Shown here: in pieces, positions 46,530 to 56,751 of the stretch | How positions within the stretch are numbered: position 1 is the first letter of the stretch | How the letters are laid out: every line of letters starts with the position of its first letter | The notes under the pieces: model-generated | What the model was told of the DNA's origin: nothing | Databases searched by the model: none | Seen by the model: the letters and a program-made list of their open reading frames with translations, nothing else | DNA from: Aliiglaciecola lipolytica E3 | GTDB taxonomy: Bacteria > Pseudomonadota > Gammaproteobacteria > Enterobacterales > Alteromonadaceae | Assembly: GCF_000314975.1 (NCBI RefSeq) | Contig: NZ_BAEN01000076.1 | Span: 496,001-560,000, forward strand | DNA: 64,000 nucleotides | Direction: 5' to 3' | Program-made: the position numbers and the translations under genes

Positions 46530-47627
46530 ATGAAAACTTTTAATTTTACTTTTTTACTTTTTTTCACCGTTTTACTGGCCGCCTGTGGTGATAAATCATC
46601 ATCAGGCAATGTCAGCGCTGAACCCCAGCAAACCTATGAATGGAAGCTTGTTACGTCGTGGCCGAAAAATTTTCCAGGGCTTGGTAAAGCGCCGGAAACC
46701 TTCGCTAAGTATGTAGAGCGTATGTCAAATGGACGTCTCAAAATCAAAGTCTTTGGGGATGGCCAAATGGTACCAGGATTTGAGGTGTTCGATACGGTGT
46801 CTAGCGGGGCTGCTGAAATTGGCCACTCCGGTTCGTATTATTGGAAAGGTAAAGCGCCAGCTGCACAAATATTTACGGCAATACCATTTGGCATGAATGC
46901 AACAGAGTTTAACGGTTGGCTACACTATGGTGGTGGCTTAGAAATGTGGCGTGAACTTTATGCCCCGTTTAATCTCATTCCCTTTGCAGGTGGCAATACC
47001 GGCGTGCAAACGGCGGGATGGTTTAAAAAAGAAATCAACAGTGTAAAGGATTTAAAAGGGCTTAAAATGCGCATTCCTGGCCTAGGTGCAGAGGTGCTTA
47101 AAAAGGTAGGAGGGATTCCAATTGCCTTGACTGGAGGCGAATTATTTACCTCATTACAGTCAGGCGCGATCGATGCCACTGAGTGGGTAGGTCCGTACAA
47201 TGATTTATCGTTTGGTTTGCATAAAGCGGCTAAATATTATTATTACTCTGGATGGCATGAACCCGGTGCTAGTCTTGAGTTTATTGTGAATAAAAGCGCT
47301 TTCGAAGCATTACCTGATGATTTGCAAGCAATAATTGAGGTCGCAACACGCGCAGTTAATCAAGATATGTGGGATGAATATACAGCCGCTAACAATGATG
47401 CAATGCGCGCCCTTGTCGATACCCATGGGGTGGATATGCGTCCGTTGCCGGATGATGTGATGGCAGCGTTGCGCGTTGCAAGTGCTGAGGTAATGCAAGA
47501 ACAATCAGCAGCAGACCCAACCTTCGCAAAAATTTACGCATCTTATAACGCGTTTCAGCAAGGCGTATCAAAATATCATCAGATTTCGGAAATGGAATAC
47601 TATAAAAATCGTGAAGGTAAAGAATAA
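46530..47627 (+). CDS. dctP: TRAP transporter solute-binding protein DctP, TakP-like
   Basis: A 365-aa solute receptor. The lipobox LLAAC puts an acylated Cys at residue 19, so it is a lipoprotein rather than a free periplasmic protein. WKLVTSWPKNFPGLGKAPETFAKYVERMSNGRLKIKVFG, then GAIDATEWVGPYNDLSFGLHKAAKYYY, place it in the branch that includes the alpha-keto-acid binder TakP and the so-called mannitol/chloroaromatic group. The bound ligand is probably a 2-oxo acid, which is inference. Confidence 0.9.
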   Translation: MKTFNFTFLLFFTVLLAACGDKSSSGNVSAEPQQTYEWKLVTSWPKNFPGLGKAPETFAKYVERMSNGRLKIKVFGDGQMVPGFEVFDTVSSGAAEIGHSGSYYWKGKAPAAQIFTAIPFGMNATEFNGWLHYGGGLEMWRELYAPFNLIPFAGGNTGVQTAGWFKKEINSVKDLKGLKMRIPGLGAEVLKKVGGIPIALTGGELFTSLQSGAIDATEWVGPYNDLSFGLHKAAKYYYYSGWHEPGASLEFIVNKSAFEALPDDLQAIIEVATRAVNQDMWDEYTAANNDAMRALVDTHGVDMRPLPDDVMAALRVASAEVMQEQSAADPTFAKIYASYNAFQQGVSKYHQISEMEYYKNREGKE

Positions 47628-47786
47628 AATCAGCTGTTCAGATTTGTTGTTGTGCCATTGGCTACTACAATAAGCGCATATAGAGTAAAAGAGCTCTCAA
47701 TCGCTGTGACCTAAGAAGCGCAGTGGATTTGAAACTTAACTGACTAATGACTACATTCGGAACTATTTTTTTGAGGAAAAATCACT

Positions 47787-48965
47787 ATGGTAATTAAGCC
47801 AAAAGTACGTGGCTTTATCTGCACAAATGCACATCCAGTGGGATGCGCGGCAAGTGTAAAAGAACAAATCGAGTATGTGAAAAGTCAGGGTGATTTGGGA
47901 GAAGGGCCTAAAAACGTATTAGTTTTGGGATGTTCAACCGGATATGGTTTGGCTTCGCGTATCGTTTCCACGTTTGGTTATGGCGCGAATACCTTAGGTG
48001 TGTGTTTTGAAAAGCCACCTTCGGAGAGAAAAACTGCGACGGCTGGCTGGTATAATACGGCTGCTTTTCATCAACAAGCAAAGCAAGCGGGTATTTACGC
48101 ACAGACGATCAATGGTGATGCGTTTTCAAATGAAATAAAACAGCAAGTTATCGATACTCTAAAAGCCGACATGGGCAAAGTCGATTTAATTATCTATAGC
48201 CTTGCATCACCACGTAGAACGGATCCGGAAACCGGCGAAGTATACAAATCTACGCTAAAACCAGTAGGACAGGATTATAAGACCAAAACTTATGATACCG
48301 ACAAAGATTTAATCCATGAAGTCGAACTAGAAGCCGCTAGTGAAGAAGAGATTGCCAATACGATTAAAGTGATGGGCGGTGAAGATTGGGAACTTTGGTT
48401 GAATGCATTAGCTGAAGCTGACTTATTAGCTGATAACTGCAAGACCACAGCCTACACCTATATCGGAAAAGAACTAACTTGGCCTATCTATGGACAAGCT
48501 ACTATTGGTAAAGCCAAAGAAGATTTAGATCGCGCTGCCAGTGAGATTATTAAGCAGCATAGTGATAAGAACGTTGTAGCTTATGTGTCTTCATTGAAGG
48601 CTTTGGTTACTCAAGCTAGTTCAGCTATTCCTGTGATGCCGTTGTACATTTCTCTTATATACAAAGTCATGAAGCAAGAAGGTACGCATGAAGGCTGTAT
48701 TGAGCAAATCAGCGGATTATTTCAACAAAAGTTATTAGTCGACTCTCCAGAAACGGACGAAGCAAATCGATTACGAATGGATGGCAAAGAGACCAACGAA
48801 GCGACGCAAGCCGTGATTAAAGGTCTTTGGGATCAAGTGACGCAGGAAAACTTCCATCAATTGAGTGACTATGCTGGATATCATCATGAATTTCTAAAGT
48901 TATTTGGATTTGATATTGACGGAGTTGACTACGAACAGGATGTCGACCCATTGGTAGAATGGTAA
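47787..48965 (+). CDS. fabV: Enoyl-[acyl-carrier-protein] reductase FabV
   Basis: A 392-aa NADH-dependent enoyl reductase that completes fatty-acid elongation. It starts with VIKPKVRGFICTNAHPVGC, and VLVLGCSTGYGLASRI is the nucleotide-binding loop. The active-site Tyr-x8-Lys is in PIYGQATIGKAK. KETNEATQAVIKGLW marks the C-terminal part. FabV replaces or supplements FabI in many marine bacteria and is known to be less sensitive to triclosan. GAGGA precedes the ATG. Strong terminator behind; monocistronic. Confidence 0.96.
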   Translation: MVIKPKVRGFICTNAHPVGCAASVKEQIEYVKSQGDLGEGPKNVLVLGCSTGYGLASRIVSTFGYGANTLGVCFEKPPSERKTATAGWYNTAAFHQQAKQAGIYAQTINGDAFSNEIKQQVIDTLKADMGKVDLIIYSLASPRRTDPETGEVYKSTLKPVGQDYKTKTYDTDKDLIHEVELEAASEEEIANTIKVMGGEDWELWLNALAEADLLADNCKTTAYTYIGKELTWPIYGQATIGKAKEDLDRAASEIIKQHSDKNVVAYVSSLKALVTQASSAIPVMPLYISLIYKVMKQEGTHEGCIEQISGLFQQKLLVDSPETDEANRLRMDGKETNEATQAVIKGLWDQVTQENFHQLSDYAGYHHEFLKLFGFDIDGVDYEQDVDPLVEW

Positions 48966-49455
48966 AGACTTTATTTATTCGTTGATATTAACGATCAAAC
49001 CTAATTTAAACCCTAAATTGTGAATGGCAATTTAGGGTTTTTTATGAGCAGAACAACTCGTTAAAACGAAGAACAAAGCCTATAATTTGCATTATATTGA
49101 AGAAAACCTTAATTATTGTAAGGAAAATCCTTATTTTGCAACAAATTGCGTAGCGCAACTAGCCGGATTAATGCTAAAATTTCGGGGTTTAATGGCATGG
49201 GTTTCTTAAGTTAGTTTAAAATTTGCCCAGTGACTCAATCATTTTCTAAAGGGGTGTGGGCCAAAACAGAAAGTTTCGGTGTTCACCGAGTTAGAAATTC
49301 ACGTAAATAAAAAGACAAAACTGGTTACTGAGAAAAATCACCTTTGAGTTTTCATCTGATACTGCGGATATCGTTACAACACGCAGTAGTCATTCAAAAT
49401 TCAAAATTGATATTTCTTTCATTTTAATTTTATTTTTACAAGACTGCGGTTGCAT
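48966..49455. promoter_or_regulatory. 490-base region between fabV and nqrA
   Basis: It contains the fabV terminator and then about 410 bases of leader and promoter for the nqr operon. A TATAAT lies at 49081-49086 without a good -35. CCTTA (49107-49111), TAAGGA (49119-49124) and TCCTTA (49128-49133) are arranged so that the middle element can pair with either neighbour. A small hairpin TTGCG-TAG-CGCAA follows at 49146-49158. No ORF was seen. Confidence 0.5.
49008..49043 (+). terminator. Intrinsic terminator of fabV
   Basis: A perfect 13-bp stem, AAACCCTAAATTG and CAATTTAGGGTTT, with a 7-base loop and further T. It begins 43 bases after the fabV stop. Confidence 0.92.
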
Positions 49456-50796
49456 ATGATAAAAATCAAGCAAGGGTTAGACCTTCCAATTAAGGGAGCT
49501 CCTAACCAAACAATCCAAAATGGTCCAAGCGTCACACGCGTGGCTGTTTTGGGGGAAGAATATGTTGGCATGCGTCCTACCATGTTTGTTCAGGTAGACG
49601 ACGTTGTAAAGAAAGGTCAGGTACTTTTTGAAGACAAAAAGAATCCTGGGGTTTTATTTACTGCGCCAGCAGCGGGTAAGGTGGTTGAAGTTAACCGAGG
49701 AGCAAAACGTGTTTTGCAATCTGTGGTTATTGAAGTCGCCGGTGACGAACAAGAAACTTTCGACAAGGTTGAAGCGTCGCAATTGAGCTCAATTGCACGT
49801 GAAAAAATTGAAGAAAACTTGGTTAAATCTGGTTTGTGGGTGGCATTAAGAACGCGTCCATACAGCAAAGTACCTGCCTTAGGTAGCGAACCAAAATCAA
49901 TTTTCGTCAATGCAATGGATACCAATCCGTTAGCTGCAGACCCACAAGTTATTATAGCTCAGCGTAAAACTGACTTTGAAAATGGCTTGGCGGTGTTAAA
50001 TCAACTTACTAGCGGAAGCGTTTTCGTCTGTAAAGCGTCTGGGGCAGATATACCTACCGGAGCTGCTAAGGTTGAAGTTGAAGAATTTGCAGGGCCACAT
50101 CCTGCAGGTTTAGCGGGTACGCACATTCATTTTCTAGATCCTGTTGGTGCAACTAAAACGGTTTGGACGATTAACTACCAAGACGTTATGGCGTTCGGCG
50201 CGTTGTTCACCACTGGTGAGATTAACAACGAACGCGTAGTTTCATTAGCTGGTCCTGCTGCGAAAAATCCACGTTTGGTCAAAACTGTGTTAGGTGCTGA
50301 TATTGAGCAACTTACCGTTGGTGAAGCTGATGGTAATGACGTTCGAGTGGTATCAGGCTCAGTGTTAAATGGTACCAACGCTCATGGTGTTCATGGCTTC
50401 TTAGGTCGCTATCACACGCAAGTATCACTACTTGCAGAAGGGTATGATAAGAAGTTTTTAGGCTGGTTAGCGCCAGGAAGTGAGATGCACTCAGTGACTC
50501 GTGCTTACCTTGCTCACTTAAATCCGAAAAAATTGTTCAGCATGACCACATCAACCAATGGCTCTGATCGTTCAATGGTGCCAATTGGTAACTATGAGCG
50601 CATTATGCCGCTTGATATTTTACCAACGCTATTATTACGTGACTTGATTTCAGGTGACACAGACAGTGCTCAAACGTTGGGCTGTCTTGAACTGGATGAA
50701 GAAGATTTGGCGTTGTGTACGTATGTTTGTCCGGGTAAATATAACTACGGACCTATTCTACGTGACTGTCTCACCACCATTGAGAAAGAGGGTTAA
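49456..50796 (+). CDS. nqrA: Na+-translocating NADH:quinone reductase subunit A
   Basis: A 446-aa subunit that takes part in quinone binding in the Na+-pumping NADH dehydrogenase. It begins [16 protein letters not shown] and contains [22 protein letters not shown] and [15 protein letters not shown], all typical. ATG 49456 is chosen over TTG 49450. It is the first of six nqr genes; nqrB follows after three bases. Confidence 0.96.
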   Translation: MIKIKQGLDLPIKGAPNQTIQNGPSVTRVAVLGEEYVGMRPTMFVQVDDVVKKGQVLFEDKKNPGVLFTAPAAGKVVEVNRGAKRVLQSVVIEVAGDEQETFDKVEASQLSSIAREKIEENLVKSGLWVALRTRPYSKVPALGSEPKSIFVNAMDTNPLAADPQVIIAQRKTDFENGLAVLNQLTSGSVFVCKASGADIPTGAAKVEVEEFAGPHPAGLAGTHIHFLDPVGATKTVWTINYQDVMAFGALFTTGEINNERVVSLAGPAAKNPRLVKTVLGADIEQLTVGEADGNDVRVVSGSVLNGTNAHGVHGFLGRYHTQVSLLAEGYDKKFLGWLAPGSEMHSVTRAYLAHLNPKKLFSMTTSTNGSDRSMVPIGNYERIMPLDILPTLLLRDLISGDTDSAQTLGCLELDEEDLALCTYVCPGKYNYGPILRDCLTTIEKEG

Positions 50797-50799
50797 GTC

Positions 50800-52008
50800 A
50801 TGGGATTAAAAGCCTATTTAGAAAAAATTGAACCGGATTTCGAAGCCGGTGGTAAGTATGAAAAGTTCTACGCGCTTTATGAAGCCGCTGCGACTATTTT
50901 TTACACGCCAGGTAAAGTAAACAAAACAACTACTCATGTGCGTGACAGTATCGATCTTAAACGCATCATGATTATGGTCTGGATGGCAACTTTTCCAGCG
51001 ATGTTTTACGGTATGTACAACGTCGGTGCACAAGCTCATGAGGCCTTAATATTAGGCGCTGGAACCTTACCTGATATTTGGCAAGCAAGTTTATTTACTG
51101 CTTTAGGTGGAGAGATTGGTGTTGAAGGAACTGGCTGGTTAGGCATGATGTTCTACGGCGCTTGTTTCTTTGTACCTATCTACGCGACAGTATTTGTTGT
51201 GGGTGGATTCTGGGAAGTTTTATTTGCATCTGTGCGTAAACATGAAATAAACGAAGGTTTCTTCGTAACCTCAGTACTTTTCGCTTTGACCCTGCCGGCT
51301 ACAATTCCACTTTGGCAAGTGGCGTTAGGAATAACGTTCGGTGTGGTAATTGCCAAAGAAATATTTGGTGGTACAGGGCGTAACTTCCTAAATCCAGCAT
51401 TGTCTGGTCGTGCATTTTTATATTTTGCTTATCCTGCACAAATATCTGGAGACCAGATTTGGGTTGCGGCCGATGGTTATTCTGGCGCGACATGGTTAAG
51501 TAAAGCTGCTTCAGGTGACATGGACTATGCCAATATGGACCTATGGTGGAACTCTTTCTTCGGAAATATCCCAGGTTCGGTTGGTGAAGTATCTACATTA
51601 GCGATTATGCTTGGTGGTCTATTTATCATTTATATGCGCATCGCGTCATGGCGTATTGTTGCCGGTGTTTTATTAGGTGTTGCATTCTTTGCATCACTAC
51701 TGAACTTCATTGGTAGTAGCACTAATGACATGTTTGCAATGCCTTGGTATTGGCACATGGTCACTGGCGGATTGGCATTCGGTATGTTCTTTATGGCGAC
51801 GGATCCTGTTTCAGCATCTTTTACAAATAAAGCTAAATGGGCATATGGCTTCCTAATCGGGTTTATGACGGTGATGATTCGTGTTCTTAACCCAGCCTTC
51901 CCTGAAGGCGTAATGCTTGCCATCTTGTTTGCAAATTTATGGGCGCCACTATTCGATTATTTCGTGGCTCAAAGTAACATTAAGCGGAGGGTTGCTCGTG
52001 TCGGATAA
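50800..52008 (+). CDS. nqrB: Na+-NQR subunit B
   Basis: A 402-aa membrane subunit carrying a covalent FMN and riboflavin site. The flavinylated Thr is Thr231 in [33 protein letters not shown] is the conserved channel loop. It forms part of the Na+ path. Its end overlaps the nqrC GTG start by 11 bases. Confidence 0.96.
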   Translation: MGLKAYLEKIEPDFEAGGKYEKFYALYEAAATIFYTPGKVNKTTTHVRDSIDLKRIMIMVWMATFPAMFYGMYNVGAQAHEALILGAGTLPDIWQASLFTALGGEIGVEGTGWLGMMFYGACFFVPIYATVFVVGGFWEVLFASVRKHEINEGFFVTSVLFALTLPATIPLWQVALGITFGVVIAKEIFGGTGRNFLNPALSGRAFLYFAYPAQISGDQIWVAADGYSGATWLSKAASGDMDYANMDLWWNSFFGNIPGSVGEVSTLAIMLGGLFIIYMRIASWRIVAGVLLGVAFFASLLNFIGSSTNDMFAMPWYWHMVTGGLAFGMFFMATDPVSASFTNKAKWAYGFLIGFMTVMIRVLNPAFPEGVMLAILFANLWAPLFDYFVAQSNIKRRVARVG

Positions 52009-52756
52009 GAAAAAAGAAACCTTAGGCAAAACGATTGGAATTGTGGTTGCTGTTTGTTTAGTTTGTTCTGTTGTTGTATCTGGTGCAGCCGTTGGTTTGC
52101 GTGAAATGCAGCAAACTAATGCAGCAAATGATAAACGTAGCAATATTTTACAAGCTGCAGGGCTGGAAACTACCGCGGAATGCGATGTGCCTTGTACCTA
52201 CGATAAGTTTGTGACTGAACGTTATGTTGACCTTTCAACTGGTGAATATGTTGAAGTTGGTGAAGACTTCGATATGTACAAAGCTGCAAATGAAGATGAA
52301 TACACCGTGAAAGTAGAAAATAGCAACGTTGGTTTTCAACGTCGCTCAAGTGTTGCAAGCGTGTATTTGGTTGAAAATGACGCAGGTGAAGTAACACGTG
52401 TGGTTTTACCGGTGCATGGATCTGGATTGTGGGATCTAATGTATGGCTTCTTAGCTATCGATTCAGATGGTAATACCGTTCGCGAATTGGTTTATTATCA
52501 GCAAAAAGAAACCCCTGGATTGGGTGGTGAAGTGCAAAACCCTAGCTGGAAAGCGAAGTGGGACGGCAAAAAATTATTTAAAAACGGCGAAGTGGCTATT
52601 CAGGTCAAGAAAAACGCTGGAACAAATAATGAATATGCTGTTGATGCACTCTCCGGAGCGACCTTGACCAGTAATGGTGTACAAAACACGTTAACTTATT
52701 GGTTAGGTGAAAATGGTTTCGGACCATACCTTAAAAATCAGACTTGGAAATCATAG
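51998..52756 (+). CDS. nqrC: Na+-NQR subunit C
   Basis: A 252-aa subunit with one N-terminal membrane helix and a periplasmic FMN domain. The flavinylation motif SGATLT lies at residues 219-224, with FMN on Thr222. The start is GTG at 51998 after GCGGAGG; an upstream in-frame ATG would lie deep inside nqrB. ApbE, encoded downstream, attaches the FMN. Confidence 0.95.
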   Translation: MSDKKKETLGKTIGIVVAVCLVCSVVVSGAAVGLREMQQTNAANDKRSNILQAAGLETTAECDVPCTYDKFVTERYVDLSTGEYVEVGEDFDMYKAANEDEYTVKVENSNVGFQRRSSVASVYLVENDAGEVTRVVLPVHGSGLWDLMYGFLAIDSDGNTVRELVYYQQKETPGLGGEVQNPSWKAKWDGKKLFKNGEVAIQVKKNAGTNNEYAVDALSGATLTSNGVQNTLTYWLGENGFGPYLKNQTWKS

Positions 52757-52767
52757 GGCATAGCACA

Positions 52768-53400
52768 ATGGCTGAAACTAAAGAAATGAAAAAGGTGCTG
52801 TTCGGACCCATTCTGGACAACAACCCAATTGCATTGCAAGTGTTAGGTGTTTGTTCCGCACTTGCTATTACTACTAAATTAGAAACTGCCTTGGTTATGG
52901 CCCTAGCCTTAACCTCAGTAACGGCGTTTTCTAACTTATTTATATCGTTAATTCGTAAACAGATTCCATCGAGTGTGCGGATTATTATTCAAATGACTAT
53001 TATTGCTTCGTTGGTAATCGTGGTTGACCAAATTCTAAAAGCGGTTGCCTACGACATTGCTAAAGAATTATCGGTATTCGTTGGTTTGATTATTACTAAC
53101 TGTATCGTAATGGGGCGCGCTGAAGCGTATGCAATGAAGAGCCCTCCTTTTATGAGCTTCCTTGATGGTATCGGAAATGGATTGGGGTATTCATTTGTCC
53201 TGATTGTGATTGGTACCATAAAAGAGTTGTTTGGTTTTGGTACCATTCTAGGCTTCCCAATACTACCGTTGGTTCAAAATGACGGATGGTATCAAGGTAA
53301 CGGCTTGTTGATCTTACCATTCAGTTCTTTCATTTTGATTGGTGGACTGATTTGGTTTATCCGAACTATCCGTCCTGAACAAGTTGAGCCTAAGGAGTAA
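52768..53400 (+). CDS. nqrD: Na+-NQR subunit D
   Basis: A 210-aa six-helix membrane subunit. [41 protein letters not shown] is the family start. The internal symmetry with NqrE is visible around [16 protein letters not shown], which contributes a Cys to the membrane 2Fe-2S centre shared with NqrE. ATG 52768 is 11 bases after the nqrC stop. Confidence 0.95.
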   Translation: MAETKEMKKVLFGPILDNNPIALQVLGVCSALAITTKLETALVMALALTSVTAFSNLFISLIRKQIPSSVRIIIQMTIIASLVIVVDQILKAVAYDIAKELSVFVGLIITNCIVMGRAEAYAMKSPPFMSFLDGIGNGLGYSFVLIVIGTIKELFGFGTILGFPILPLVQNDGWYQGNGLLILPFSSFILIGGLIWFIRTIRPEQVEPKE

Positions 53401-53403
53401 GAC

Positions 53404-54012
53404 ATGGAACATTATATAAGTCTTTTTGTTAAGTCAGTCTTCATTGAAAACATGGCTCTATCCTTATTCTTAGGGATGTGTACTTTCCTAGCGGTTTCGA
53501 AAAAAGTAAAAACTGCTATGGGTCTTGGTGTCGCGGTTATCGTAGTACTTGGGATTTCTGTACCGGTTAACCAAGTCATCTATGTGAATATCCTTGCTCC
53601 TGGTGCACTTGCTTGGGCAGGTTTCCCTGATGCAGATTTGAGCTTCTTGAACTTCTTAACTTTCATCGGCGTAATCGCTGCATTAGTACAGATTCTAGAA
53701 ATGAGTTTGGATAAGTTTTTCCCTGCGCTTTACAACGCACTAGGTATTTTCTTACCGTTAATCACGGTTAACTGCGCCATCTTTGGTGGTGTAGCGTTTG
53801 CAGTGCAACGTGAATACAACTTCACTGAAAGTGTTGTTTACGGTATCGGCAGTGGTGTGGGTTGGGCAATTGCGATTACCTTGCTTGCCGCAGTACGCGA
53901 AAAACTTAAATATGCTGATATGCCTGAGGGCATACGTGGATTAGGCTCTGTGTTTATGATTGCAGGTCTTATGGCATTGGGTTTCCAGTCGTTCACCGGC
54001 GTAGCCCTTTAA
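53404..54012 (+). CDS. nqrE: Na+-NQR subunit E
   Basis: A 202-aa six-helix membrane subunit homologous to Nqr[35 protein letters not shown] and [17 protein letters not shown] supply the matching Cys residues. It begins three bases after nqrD. Confidence 0.96.
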   Translation: MEHYISLFVKSVFIENMALSLFLGMCTFLAVSKKVKTAMGLGVAVIVVLGISVPVNQVIYVNILAPGALAWAGFPDADLSFLNFLTFIGVIAALVQILEMSLDKFFPALYNALGIFLPLITVNCAIFGGVAFAVQREYNFTESVVYGIGSGVGWAIAITLLAAVREKLKYADMPEGIRGLGSVFMIAGLMALGFQSFTGVAL

Positions 54013-54037
54013 GCGAAGACACTAGGAGTATTTGTAA

Positions 54038-55270
54038 ATGAATCCAAATGAAATTTTCCTTGGTGTAGGTATGTTTATCGCCATCGTTTTGGCGCTTGTA
54101 CTTATCATCATGTTTGCAAAGTCTAAGCTTGTTCCTTCAGGCGATGTGACTATAACTATTAATGGCGATCCTGATAAAGCCATCACAGCTTCACCGGGTG
54201 GAAAACTACTTGGTGCACTTGCTGATTCAGGAATATTTGTTTCATCAGCATGTGGTGGTGGTGGTTCTTGTGGCCAGTGTCGCGTAGATATTAAATCAGG
54301 TGGTGGTGAAATCTTACCAACGGAACTTGATCACGTCAGCAAGCGGGAAGCTAAAGAAGGCTGTCGTTTGTCGTGTCAGGTTGCGATAAAGCAAGACATG
54401 GACATAGAGTTACCAGAAGAAGTCTTTGGTATTAAAAAGTGGGATTGTGAAGTTATTTCTAACGACAACAAAGCTACCTTTATCAAAGAGCTTAAGTTGG
54501 CTGTTCCTGACGGTGAAAGTGTACCTTTCCGTGCTGGTGGATATATTCAGATTGAAGCGCCACCTCACCATGTTAAATATAAAGACTACGACATCCCTGA
54601 TGAATACAAACCTGATTGGGAACGTTTCGGTTTCTTCGATATCGAATCAAAAGTAGATGATGAAACTATCCGTGCATATTCAATGGCGAATTACCCAGAA
54701 GAAGAAGGGATAATTATGCTAAATGTGCGTATAGCGACGCCTCCACCTAATAATTTGAGTCTACCTGCAGGTAAGATGTCATCTTATATCTGGAGTTTGA
54801 AAGAAGGCGATAAAGCCACTATTTCTGGTCCTTTCGGTGAGTTCTTCGCAAAAGAAACACAAGCTGAAATGGTGTTTGTTGGTGGTGGTGCTGGTATGGC
54901 GCCAATGCGTTCACATATTTTCGACCAATTACGTCGAATAAAAACCGATCGTAAAATTACCTTTTGGTATGGTGCACGTTCTTTACGCGAAATGTTTTAT
55001 GTAGAAGATTTCGACATGCTGCAAAGTGAGAATGAAAACTTCAAATGGCATGTTGCTTTATCTGATCCTCAGCCAGAAGATAATTGGGAAGGTGATACAG
55101 GGTTTATCCACAACGTGTTGTTGGAAAACTATCTTAAAGATCACCCTGCGCCTGAAGATTGTGAGTTCTACATGTGTGGGCCACCTATGATGAACGCAGC
55201 CGTTATAAATATGCTCAAAGAGTTGGGTGTAGAAGACGAAAACATTATGCTTGATGATTTCGGCGGCTAA
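54038..55270 (+). CDS. nqrF: Na+-NQR subunit F (NADH-oxidising)
   Basis: A 410-aa flavoprotein that accepts electrons from NADH. One N-terminal helix (about 5-27) anchors it. The 2Fe-2S ferredoxin domain has Cys72, 78, 81 and 113 ([11 protein letters not shown], then EGCRLSC). The FAD domain shows [11 protein letters not shown] and the NAD domain [13 protein letters not shown] and FYMCGPPMM, ending DDFGG. A terminator-like hairpin follows, before apbE. Confidence 0.97.
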   Translation: MNPNEIFLGVGMFIAIVLALVLIIMFAKSKLVPSGDVTITINGDPDKAITASPGGKLLGALADSGIFVSSACGGGGSCGQCRVDIKSGGGEILPTELDHVSKREAKEGCRLSCQVAIKQDMDIELPEEVFGIKKWDCEVISNDNKATFIKELKLAVPDGESVPFRAGGYIQIEAPPHHVKYKDYDIPDEYKPDWERFGFFDIESKVDDETIRAYSMANYPEEEGIIMLNVRIATPPPNNLSLPAGKMSSYIWSLKEGDKATISGPFGEFFAKETQAEMVFVGGGAGMAPMRSHIFDQLRRIKTDRKITFWYGARSLREMFYVEDFDMLQSENENFKWHVALSDPQPEDNWEGDTGFIHNVLLENYLKDHPAPEDCEFYMCGPPMMNAAVINMLKELGVEDENIMLDDFGG

Positions 55271-55290
55271 AAACGCAGACATCAATAAAT

Positions 55291-55320
55291 AAAAGGGGGG
55301 CATTTATGTCCCTCTTTTTT
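55291..55320 (+). terminator. Terminator/attenuator between nqrF and apbE
   Basis: AAAAGGGGGGCA pairs with TGTCCCTCTTTT over 12 bp, with two wobble pairs, a small TTTA loop and T6. It ends 22 bases before the apbE ATG and should lower, not abolish, apbE and nqrM expression relative to nqrA-F. Confidence 0.75.
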
Positions 55321-55342
55321 GTATTAAAAATGGTCCTTTTAA

Positions 55343-56374
55343 ATGAATAAAGTTAAAACTATTGGTTTAGTTTCATGCATTTTGCTCGTTATTCTGGTTG
55401 TTTGGAACACACCGGACTCAGTCGAAGAAGTTCACTTAAGCGGTCCGACAATGGGCACAACCTATAACGTCAAAGTTTTTCCAGATGTCGGCCCAGAACC
55501 GGAAGTGTTGCAACAGAAGATTGATGACGTACTGCAAAACGTGAATAAGTTGATGTCTACCTATGATCCAATGTCGGAGCTATCTCTTTTTAATCAACAC
55601 AGCAGCACTGAGCCATTTAACCTGTCACCGGCTACTATTAAAGTGATAAAAGAAGCGAAACGTTTAGGTGAAATAAGTGAAGGAGTACTGGACGTCACTG
55701 TTGGTCCACTGGTTAATTTATGGGGGTTCGGTCCTGAAGCGCGTCCCGATAAAGTACCAACGCAACAAACAATTGAGCAGGTGAAACAGCAAATTGGTTT
55801 AGATAAATTAATCGTTGAAGATACACAGGTCAGGAAATTACAACCAGATTTATATGTGGATTTATCAACCATTGCCAAAGGCTACGGCGTAGATGCGGTA
55901 GCGGAGTTACTACTTTCTTTGGGACACACTAACTTTTTAGTCGAAATTGGCGGCGAAATGCGTGTTGCCGGGACTAAGGTAAGTGGGTTGGGATGGCGCA
56001 TAGCGGTTGAGAAACCAATCAACCATGAACGGGCAGTGCAATCAATTCTCACCATTGGTGATAACGCAATAGCGACTTCGGGGGACTATCGAAATTATTT
56101 TGAACAAGCGGGTGTGCGCTATTCACATTTAATAGATCCTCGTACAGGGTTTCCTATACAACATAATCTCGTTGCGGTGACTGTAGTGCATCCGTCATCG
56201 ATGACCGCTGATGGCTTAGCGACGGCACTAAATGTGATGGGCAAGGATGATGCGTTACGTATAGCCAAACAGCAAAATTTAAATGTGATGTTAATTACCC
56301 ATGAAAATGGTGACTATAAAGCGTATACTACAGGTAAGTTTGCAGACTATATTGACGCTGCGACAACACAGTAA
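55343..56374 (+). CDS. apbE: FAD:protein FMN transferase ApbE
   Basis: A 343-aa membrane-anchored periplasmic flavin transferase. It attaches FMN to Thr of NqrB and NqrC. A helix at residues 5-20 is followed by GPTMGTTYNVKV. The core shows VDLSTIAKGYGVDAVAELL, IEIGGEMR-like VEIGGEMRVAG, and ATSGDYRNYF with RYSHLIDPRTGFP. No lipobox was seen. Third gene group of the nqr locus. Confidence 0.95.
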   Translation: MNKVKTIGLVSCILLVILVVWNTPDSVEEVHLSGPTMGTTYNVKVFPDVGPEPEVLQQKIDDVLQNVNKLMSTYDPMSELSLFNQHSSTEPFNLSPATIKVIKEAKRLGEISEGVLDVTVGPLVNLWGFGPEARPDKVPTQQTIEQVKQQIGLDKLIVEDTQVRKLQPDLYVDLSTIAKGYGVDAVAELLLSLGHTNFLVEIGGEMRVAGTKVSGLGWRIAVEKPINHERAVQSILTIGDNAIATSGDYRNYFEQAGVRYSHLIDPRTGFPIQHNLVAVTVVHPSSMTADGLATALNVMGKDDALRIAKQQNLNVMLITHENGDYKAYTTGKFADYIDAATTQ

Positions 56375-56401
56375 ATTAATTAAAAAATAGTTAGGAAATA
56401 A

Positions 56402-56635
56402 ATGAGTACGTTTGTTTTAGCTTTTATATTTTTTCTTGTCGTGGTTTTGGCAATGGCGGTTGGCTATATTGTCCAGCAAAAAACCATTTCCGGCAGTTGT
56501 GGTGGGTTAGGTGCAATAGGTATTGCTAAAGCATGTGACTGTCCAGAACCTTGTGACCGCAAAAAAGCACGCCTCGAAAAAGAAGAAATTCGTCAGAAAA
56601 AACTAGCCGAATGGAAACAAAATCAAATCTTGTAA
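56402..56635 (+). CDS. nqrM: Na+-NQR maturation protein NqrM
   Basis: A 77-aa protein with one N-terminal helix and four Cys (33, 45, 47, 51) in SCGGLGAIGIAKACDCPEPC, then a basic helix. NqrM (DUF539) is needed to deliver iron for the membrane Fe-S centre between NqrD and NqrE. It lies 27 bases after apbE, as in Vibrio. Confidence 0.94.
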   Translation: MSTFVLAFIFFLVVVLAMAVGYIVQQKTISGSCGGLGAIGIAKACDCPEPCDRKKARLEKEEIRQKKLAEWKQNQIL

Positions 56636-56751
56636 TGACTTGTAAAAACCAAGGATAGTCATTAACTAAAGCATTTTCTGTTTTATATAAAATTCCCTGC
56701 ATTTCAATTCAGTTTTACTACACTTAGTAAAAAGGTAAGCAGGGAAAGATC

